Source of the DNA: Phoronis ovalis
Lineage: Eukaryota > Phoronida > Phoronidae
Reading direction: 5' to 3'
Assembly (NCBI GenBank): GCA_028565635.1
Contig: JAOXYB010035974.1
Coordinates: 1 to 13,811 of the forward strand
DNA length: 13,811 nt
This document shows, in pieces, positions 1-9,400 of this stretch. Each line of letters begins with the position of its first letter. Position 1 is the stretch's first letter. The translations under genes and the position numbers were made by a program. A model generated the notes under the pieces. It did no database searches. It saw only the letters and a program-made list of their open reading frames with translations, and was not told the origin of the DNA.

Positions 1-315
1 TAATTCCGATACTAAGAACAGAACCTTATTTAATAAACTGGCGAAGTTGTGCATAGGAACTCTTCCCAGATCTCTAAGAATTAAAACAAAATTCTTGCCA
101 ATATAAAACTGTGCTTTTTTAAATCCCTAAAATTTTAAAATCACATTTTGCTTTTTATAGAAAAATGTTAAAATATCTTGTGAATATCTGTAGTTTGTAA
201 TTAAATTCTTTCCAGTTTTAATGTGCATTATATTTTACAAACTGTTGTTGTTTCAAGCTTTAATGAACTATATTAAAAAAATCTAACAATTAGTTTATGC
301 ATTTGTGTATTTCAG
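1..315 (+). other. HTT: HTT intron (3' part) at the window start
   Basis: This stretch is AT-rich and non-coding, ending in TGTGTATTTCAG. No exon, RNA gene or repeat is seen. It is the 3' part of the intron before the first exon in the window. Confidence 0.8.
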
Positions 316-457
316 ATTCTGTTACGAGCATTTTTACCAAACTTAAGATCAACAACACCCACTACTCGAAGAACGGCTGCCAGCTCGTTGGCTCTTATTT
401 GTCAGTATTCAAGGAAACCTATGTTATTCCTTTCTTGGCTTTTGCACATTTTGATAG
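316..457 (+). CDS. HTT: HTT exon 1 of window: HEAT helix pair
   Basis: This exon encodes residues 1-47 plus one base. It begins after TTTCAG with ATT CTG TTA and ends before GTAATT. The peptide starts [20 protein letters not shown] and contains ALICQYSRK. It matches the human stretch NLKSSSPTIRRTAAGS...ICQHSRR, part of an annotated HEAT repeat. The exon reads from codon position 1, so the preceding intron is phase 0. The following intron is phase 1 (G|AC = Asp). At 142 nt, it is a compact two-helix unit. Confidence 0.93.
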
Positions 458-3400
458 GTAATTAATATTATATTATAATATTACAATGAATTTCCTTTTG
501 ATGAAAGGATTGATGAAGGTCATGTGCATGTGATGAGACTGAAAACTCTTATATAAAAATGTAAGATTCAGTTTTAGACTAAATTATAGAATTATGCTAA
601 TTAATATCAAAACACAGTTAACTTGAGTGAACTGAGTAACTTACTCCGCGTCATCATTACATCTTCACCCCTGGTGGTGACCTCTGGTGAAGGCTGGAAC
701 ACTATTATAATTCTTCTCAACTAGAGGTCACCTATACTGATAAAGGAACTGTACTGACATCAAAAACTTGGGTTGTAAGGTAATATTATCATATTAATTA
801 TTTTATTTACAAACTTGCAGTACATAGTGTGGTGGAAATTCTAAATATTGGATCCCTGAAAATGTATTAGATTTCAACTTTATTTGGAATATTGAGTTGA
901 AATGTAAAATTGTGTGTTTTAGACATGTTAGTTCCTGTTGAACCGGAACGTAATTCATCAGCAATACTCGGTGTTCTGCTTTGTATTCGACACTTGTTAC
1001 CATATCTCACGCCTCAAGGTGATGACAATCAAACGTTACAAGGAAGTTTTGGTATTACGCAGCCAGAGCAAGAGGTCAAAGTTGAAGTAGAGACATTTGT
1101 TCAGATGTACGAAGTCTTATTATACTATTTGGAACATGCTAATCATAATGTCATCACAGGATCGCTTGAAACACTTCATCAGCTCTTAAAATATCCTCCC
1201 CCTGCTTTTATAACTCTCTTGATGACTCCTGGCTCCATTACAAAGACAAGAATTTATGAACAGGATTTTAAGAACGATCAGAGAAGACAAGGTAAGCTTT
1301 CATTCCAAATACTAAGAGCTGTTCCATATATTAGAAACTACTACAAGGGGTTAAGTTTCCCGATAATTTGGACTTTATTTGGACCCATTACCAATAAAAC
1401 ATAATTTTTTTTTCATTAATCTTCCTTAATAATTGATACTTTATTATATTAATCTCCATACTATGGTTTGTAGTAATTGTAATGGGAAAGTCCTAGGAGT
1501 TGTTCTATTAAAAAGCTAGAGGCAGTCATAAAATTACAGGAAGTGTATAGATCTTAGGGCCTGGTTATAGGCCACCCGATGGGTATGGTTTTTCATGAAT
1601 AGGGTATTACCTCAGCCACTGGTACTTCTAGGTATAGTTTTAGTTCATTATTGGTTATGAAAGGTTGCTGAAAATCAGATATGTGTACAAGAACATTTTT
1701 CCCCAAAACATTCACTTTACAAGTTTTTATTTATTAATGTTACGTACTTGAACAGGTCAGCCCGAGGTGACTGAGCAGAATGAAGAAACATCAACTGAGG
1801 ACACTGCACCAGATGACACTGCACCGGATGACACTGCTCTGTATGAAGGTGTTGACACTGAAGATGCTGTGGATAATGTTAAGAACACCACTGAAGATTC
1901 AACAGCTTCTAGTCCAGAAGCAAGTTCGATAGGTAACATAAATCATGAATTTGCTGTCAGCTTTTTCTATTTGATAAATGTTTTTGTGTAATTTAATTGA
2001 AACAGCCTCGATCCTGAAAAGAGTGCAAACAAATGCATATTGAGTTTGAATACCGCATCAAGAGCTAAATTTTAAGTGAATAAAATAATTATTTAAATTA
2101 ATAGTTGATTAGTAATGATTATAGTCAATTTTTGACTGCTTGTTTTCATAAACCATACCTTCCACGATCTTGTATCTACAAAAATACGATGTCTCAAAAG
2201 TCAGGCTCCCCTTCAAATTTAAGACCTTGGACTTACTATCGAAGTACAGTGAAAGTTCAAACATAAAACCCGGCTATCAAGGTAGTACAGTATACTATAA
2301 CAAAACATCTTTTTTTGACATATTAATATAAGTGTATACCTTTTAAGATGATACCTCACCTGGCAGCTCCAGTGAAGACTTACCAAAAATGGAGGAAGAA
2401 AGTACATTCTCTCCTGATCTAAGGCGAGGTCTGAGTGAAGATAGGCTAGACATACAATCAGAAAGTGAAGATGAAAATAATGACTCGGAGATACCACATT
2501 TGCCAAATTCTGGATCCATTGGCAGCTTCACAAGCTTGGAAGATATGCCAATATTGTATTGCATGAGGTTACTGTGCAGTCGTTTTCTTCTTGCTGGCCA
2601 AGGTGGTGAGCTAGTTCCTGATAGTACAGTTCGTGTTAGTGTAAAATCATTGGCCATGAGTTGCATGACATGCATATGTGCAAATTATCCCCAAGTTTTC
2701 CTTGAACAATTGTATAAAGAACAAGGTAGGTAAAAGTAATATTTTTAAATATTAGATTACATTAGGCTAAAAATGAGGTGCTTCCAGTAACCCAACAGAT
2801 CTTAATATTGACCCCAATCCAAAAGTTACCTTTAACAAAAACACATATTTTTTTCATATTTCACATACCTGTTTTGTTATTGTTTTAATGTATTGATCAA
2901 TAATGGTTTTTAAAAAATGCTATCCTTTTCACACCGTTACTGGAAATATACAATTTTTTATTTTAGGCCTTATGAGTAGAATTTTTTCTAACTAATATTT
3001 TCCGTAACAGCCTAACCATATGTTTGCTCAATATTTTTTTAGCTATGACGGTTCTTGGTACAAATTGTGTTCCTGGAGTCTTAATAAGTTTCTGTCTTTC
3101 AAGTTTTCGTTAATTACTAAATATTTTATTTCATAGTTGAATGAATTAACCTCCATATATTTGATCTTCATCAAAAAAGAAAATATTCATCAGCAATACT
3201 CGGTGTTCTACTTTGTATTCGACACTTGTTACCATATCTCACGCTTCAGGGTGATGACAATCAAACGGCTAAAAAATGGGGTGCTTCCAGTAACCCAACA
3301 GATCCTAATTTTGACCCCAATCCAAAAGTTGCCTTAACACAAACACATATTTTTTTCATATTTCACAGTAAATACCTGTTTTGTTATTGTTTTTATGTTT

Positions 3401-6400
3401 TGGTCAATAATTGTTATTAAAAAATGCTATCCTTTTTTTCACACCGTTACTGGAATTACATAATGTTTTATTTTAGGCCTTATGAGTAGAATTTTTTTCT
3501 AACTAATGTTTCCGTAACAGTAACCATATGTTTGCTCAATATTTTTCTAGCTATGGTTCTTGGTACAAATTGTGTTCCTGGATACTTAATAAGTTTCTGC
3601 CTTTCAAGCTTTCGTTAATTACTAAATATTTTATTTCGTAGTTGAATAAATTAATCTCCATATATTTGAACTTTATCAACAAAAAAAAATATTCATAGAG
3701 ACAAGTTTTCTTATATATTTATAATTTTATCCAATTTTTGTAGTAGACAACCAGGATATCAAAGATTTGTTACTTCTGGCTTCACATGGTGATCCCCAGC
3801 TCAAAGGTTGTGTCGCTCTTCTAACTGGACAACTAATCAAATCTTTCCTGCAACTAACAAGAGGAAGCTTTGATATAGAACAGGCCGTTCCTCAGATGAA
3901 AGGTAACTTACCTTGTTATATGTTCTGTGCTATAACGTCCGAGTATACAACAGTAACTGTACTTATTTGATTAAAAAGTCTTAATTTGATTTGAAGACTA
4001 TATGTCACCTTTTTATCGCTGTTTTCCAAGTTTTCCACCTTGACATGAGGTGAGATCTGCATTCATACAAAATAAAATGAAACATTATCGTAAATGTCTT
4101 GATAACTTTCTGTTCAAGATGAAGTGTTTGATTGAAAAACACTTCCAAATGACATAAGAATTTGAAAATAATATTAGATAATATTTTTCAAAAACAAGGT
4201 AGGAAAATTTTACAGAAAAGTTACATATTTATTTATATATGTGTAACGAATGCAGTCTAATTCTCAAGTCTCACATGGTCTTAGTCTATCTCTGGTGAAC
4301 AGGACGTGAAACTGCATGATTACACTAAGCATATGCTGCAAATGTAAGCAAAGTAATAAAATTTATGTATTATGCCATTAGTTATAATATAGTCTTACAT
4401 GTCTGAATTTTAGGTAGTTTTTCCATAGATGACTTGTTGGCTCCTCTAGAGGCACTTCTGCAAGATGAAAATTCTGTAACATTGCGTATGACATTACAGT
4501 CCCTAAAAATATGCCTAAATCCCCTGATGAACAACATTCACAGCAGAAGTGGACTGAAGCTGACTACAGGCTTGATACACGTCAGAAAAAATCCGTACTG
4601 GCTGGTGAAGGTATTTAAAGATTTGTTTTGATTGAATTTTCATACTCCACATTTTATTATGAATCATTAATAACATTTTACACAAATGTTCTGCTATGAA
4701 TTTCATATGTATGAGATATAATTATTCAGTTCAGAACCAAAATTAAATTACATTCAGACTTCCCTTCTATATATGTTGCTGTGACATATGAATTAGTGAT
4801 AAATTTAAGGTGACAGCAGCACCACAATTATTTACAAGAGCAAGTCAGAAACAATCTAGAATCTTTTATAACTAATACAATACAGCTTGTATTGAAATTT
4901 GAAAAAGTTGCACCTTAGGATTGGCCAGAAACTTGTGGTGTAACTTAGTATGTTTTTACAAATACTAAAGTCAAGGTCATACTGAGCTGTGTATAGAATT
5001 CTTTGAAGCTAGGATATATAAAACTCTATTGTTACATCCTAGTTTGAAGCAAAAGGTACAAAGATTCAGGTAACCCTAGGGATAATCCTTCAATACCCAA
5101 GTTTCAACAAAATCCAAATCATGATAATGTCTATAAATATTTCAGATTATTTTTGACAGACTGTAGTTGAAACACATCATTTTAGTTTTCCTCGTTCTGT
5201 GCCATCATCTGAAGGCATCATAAAATATCAAGACGGCAACTGAAAATTTAGTTCTGATCCGTATTAATTTACTAGCTGGACTATATTAAATATTAGTTCA
5301 TTTTTCTTTATTTTATATTTTCAATAATATTATGAATTCCAGGTAGAACTCTTGGAACTGCTTAGTTGTGTTGACATGAAATTAGTAGCATTCCTGGAGT
5401 ATGGTAGTGGCCAGGTGAGTGCTTACAGAACATTTCTAGGCTAAGTGCTTCAATATCTTTATACCATACCACAGTCTAAATAGATGATGTGTTTTTTCGT
5501 AGGAATATAATTATGAATATATGATTTGTGTTAATTTTAGAGTTTGAGCTGTCAGAAAAGAATTTTGCATGATGTTGTTCTGCATCTAATAGCTGATGAA
5601 GATTTCAGGATACGCCATGCTGCTGCTCTCTGTCTTCTAAGGTATTATACAGAAACATATACTTTTTGTATTGATTGTAAGGTTTTGTATTACGTTGATC
5701 ACATCTGTATTAAATTGCTGAGTAGTCACCTAGACTTAGACACAATAGTGCAAACCAATAAAGCTTGGGATATCCTATTTCTTGCTATTTAGTGAATTCT
5801 GCAAATAGATTCAGTCTTCTTTAGAAAATGTAAAGTTGACTATGACGTGGTTTGCATAAACTGCGCAATACCTCACCTTGGAGTTATGAATTCATTTATG
5901 TTTAAAGTTAAATGCTGTGTTGTACACAGATTAATCTTTCAAGCTCTTATAGACTTTTTGCCACTTGATCGTGCCAACATGCAAATCCAAATGTTCCTAC
6001 AATCTTTGTTTTGTGAATGAACGATCATACAGTTCATTATATGCTCACATGATTCATTCACAAAACATGGCATTATGGGTTCATGATCTCCATTGCCACA
6101 TAGCGCATATAAACAAATGATCTTCAAGTCGTTCATGAGCAAAAAGCTTGAACCTCTAATTAGTAAGTATAGTTATAAGCAATTTGAAAGTACACAAAGC
6201 TCCAAATTGAAACATTTTGTTCATAACGATTTTGTAAGCAGGAAAAAAGTTGCTTTTAAGGTTTTGTTTTCACAGACTCGTACCCAGTTTGTTCTATGAG
6301 CTGGACCATCCTCATCCTGATCCAGTCATCATTAAAGCAGGCGACTACACTCGATGCTTTCTTACACCCATCCTACATGAGTGGTCACAACCAGTACCTC

Positions 6401-9400
6401 CACTTATCCATGGTCTTATGTCTCCATATCACCAAGGGTTACCGCACAGTTACCTGTCAACTATCGAGTCCAGTTTGTCGAGGGTTATTGCTGCTTTGGT
6501 TGGTCTTCTTGTACAGTCAACATCTAAATATCTTACAGTAAGTGGATTAAACTTAAGGTAGATTAAAGAAAAAAAAATAGTTGAAGATGTTTGATCGATT
6601 GTATCAGTCAAATCCAAATCCAGATTAACAAATTGTCTGTTAGTTTTCATTTTTGTTTGATTATTTAGTTCTTTTTGAAGAAATTATTTTACTGTGATGG
6701 TGGTCAGAAATAAGTAACGCTTAATCTTTTTTTCAGGCAGGATGCTGTCATGCCTTGTACTTGTTATCTGAAGAATATCCAGTAACCATATATGCTGCAG
6801 CATGGTCATGTGCGCCATGCTCGCCGCATTCTGGGAAATCGAAACAAGCTGTTAAAAACATCCAAAACAAATCCAGGTACAGTAATGTTTCATAGAAATT
6901 TATTTGAGGTTGTTTGTCTTGATTAATTTTTTAAATCTTGGGTAACTTTGTGAAAGCTATAAAAATAAGATTACTATCACCAATATTATTAGTTCAATAT
7001 TATTAGTTGATAAAAAAAGATTATTATTTCAATTTTTGCTTTTTATTGAGCTATCAGAAATATTGTTAGAACTTGCATGAGACATCCTCTGCAGGTAAAA
7101 AGAAAGTAATATACATGTTTTGTTTCTCAATTTTTTGGAAAAATGTTTTGTAAAAAGACTGATTAAAAGTAATTTAACTTTCTTATAACAAACAATTGAA
7201 AATGTCAGCGTTATTGACATTAATACGGGCTAAATTTTGCATTGTTTGAATAGATTTCAAAATTTTCTGTGCTCACTGGTATTATCATGTATTAATAATT
7301 TATTTGTTGCCAGTATTTCAGGTTACAGTTTTAGTTCATTCAGTCTCGAGGAGATGAGAATGGGATCAGGTGGTGGTCCAATACCTTTCTTGCTTTCTCT
7401 TCTCACATCATCAACAGTCACACTGGACATCAGCACTCACCAAGATGCTCTTTGTTTGGCAGCAAACTTGTTTGCTGGTATGTACCTCTAAAACTTCTTC
7501 ATTGCTATCTTGCATATTTGATAAATAATTACCTGTATTATTAGTATAATTTTTTTGTATAAACAGTTCGGATATTATTTTTTAATTTTTTTTTAATGAA
7601 GTTGTAGTTATCTCTAACATTGATTCATTTAACTGACATATCATGGCAGAAACTAGGAATTAGCCACAAAATCTCTATGATACCAGTATCTACTTGAAAG
7701 AACGAACCAGACATTGAAAAGAAAATGTATACATTATAATACTTTTATTCTATAGTTTTAAAGATACATTGTAACAAAGATAACTAAGAAATAAACAGTT
7801 CTCGCCCCCTTAACCACACCTCCAAAGCAATGTCTTAAATTACGAAACGGATTTTTTCTAGGTGCAGCATATAAAAGTATAAAAAAGGTTGAAGACCCTG
7901 GAGGTAATGAGTCAACATCTGATGAAAACCACTGGATGGCGCTTCAGGACCGATTATTAGTGTCATCTGCCAATCAACTCCTGGCTCATGTTATCAAGTA
8001 TGTTTTTATCTTTTTGGGATTTGTTACAAACCACTAATATACATTCAGATAAATTTTAAAATAAAATTAATGTATAATTTATTTGTCATTAGTGAAAAAT
8101 TAAAGAATTAGCTAGTTATAATATTTTAAGCATAATGTTTTCCCATATGTTCGTATAAGATTTGGTTTTAACTGTAGACAAAAGTGTGGCAAACTGGCAA
8201 CATTGTTATTTTTAGACTGCTGAATATCTGTAGCCACATTATTGATGACATTTCACCAGGGAGTGGCTCCAGTAGACCAGTACTACCATCACTTGGACAA
8301 ACTGCTGCTGCTATGACTAGTCCTATCAGAAAGAAAACAAAAAGCAAAGAAATGCAACAGGCCCCGGACTTAAAGGTTACTAAACAGACCAAAGGTAAAG
8401 AACACCAGGAATGTTAGAAGTGTTTTGGAGGATTATGTTATGTGTGCAATCCAGCCCTAATATACAAATATTAAAATATCCAATACAACTTTTAAAATAA
8501 GAAGGTAGAGATTGTTCTCACTCCGAAATTCACTCCTGAAGCTGTTGTCAGTACCAAGAATTCTGTCATGAAACCATACTAATTCAAAGTTTTGTCGGAT
8601 TAAGGACTGTATTTATTATTTTCCAGAGAAGGAGGTAGCTGGAGATAAAGAGAAGAGCAAAAAGGAACAACTGGGAATGTTCCATAACCTACCTCATTAT
8701 ATGAAGTTATTTTATAACTTGAAGGGTGCTTATACTAACTACAAGGTAAGACAGAACAACAATAAACTATTTACAGGCACTAAATGTCATAGCAAATCAA
8801 TTCCACAATTCTGTGTTTGAGAATGAATGTCTAGTGTATAGAGAATTGTGTGATTGTTTACCTACCAAACGATGAATTGTGTGATGATTGGGTTAGTTTC
8901 ACCGTGCTATGTGCATACAGAATAGTCTGTTCTATTTATTCAAAGTAATTTCTCAATTAAATTTAATAATACTAAGTTGATTTCATTCGCAAACATTGCT
9001 CAGAAAACGGAAATGCAGTGTATACTTTGCTATTTGAACCACACGATTTATTTATTACTTGATATAACTTAACCTTCACAAGGCATGATATTAAAGCAGC
9101 TAGGGATCAATAGCATTTTCTAAACAAAGACACTGAAATCATTCATTTATGAAAACTTGATCAGGTTTTGTTTGTAATGTTGGTGTTAAAAAAAATAAAT
9201 TTATGAGGTATTATTTATATTTCTTTGTTTAAACAGGTCTCCTTAGACTTGAATGTGGCTGACAAATTTGGAACATTGTTGAAATCCTGTTTAAAAGCTC
9301 TTAGCTTGTTATTAGAAATGGCGTGTCTGTTTGATATTGGCATTTATGCTGAAGAACTGTTGGGCTACATGAAGACAACCATGTCCATACAACCAACATT

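Larger units (their letters stand above)
2726..3743 (+). other. HTT: Longest HTT intron, phase 1, with internal duplication
   Basis: This 1,018-bp intron is almost entirely made of two diverged copies of a 430-bp unit, with a copied piece of an upstream HTT exon between them (separate entries). It ends in a TAGTAG tandem acceptor. Confidence 0.9.

Noticed and set aside
530-635. C/D box snoRNA in the intron (GTGATGA at 530, CTGA at 632)
   Set aside because: The boxes are too far apart and no terminal stem is visible; short motif matches are expected by chance.
925-1404. Stand-alone gene beginning at ATG 925 and reading to 1404
   Set aside because: The ATG is an internal HTT codon. Similarity stops at the GTAAGC donor at 1292, and the rest of the frame is intron read-through.
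1756-1761. Acceptor AG at 1759-1760
   Set aside because: It starts the exon in the wrong phase; only 1754-1755 joins in frame.
1757-1939. Reverse-strand open frame opposite the DDTAP repeats
   Set aside because: It is a mirror of the repeated coding sequence on the + strand (SSGAV repeats), with no independent support.
2726-2731. Alternative donor at 2730 (GTAAAA) instead of 2726 (GTAGGT)
   Set aside because: Using 2730 adds four bases and breaks the frame with the next exon.
4960-5270. Retroelement 3' end around the GACGGCAACTGAAA stretch
   Set aside because: It is reminiscent of motifs seen downstream of some retroelements, but too short and degenerate; no coding remnant, tail or target-site duplication was found.
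7322-7345. Acceptors further downstream for the exon at 7314
   Set aside because: AG at 7320-7321 leads to a stop. Those at 7327-7328 and 7342-7343 keep the frame but have poorer pyrimidine tracts. They remain possible minor variants.
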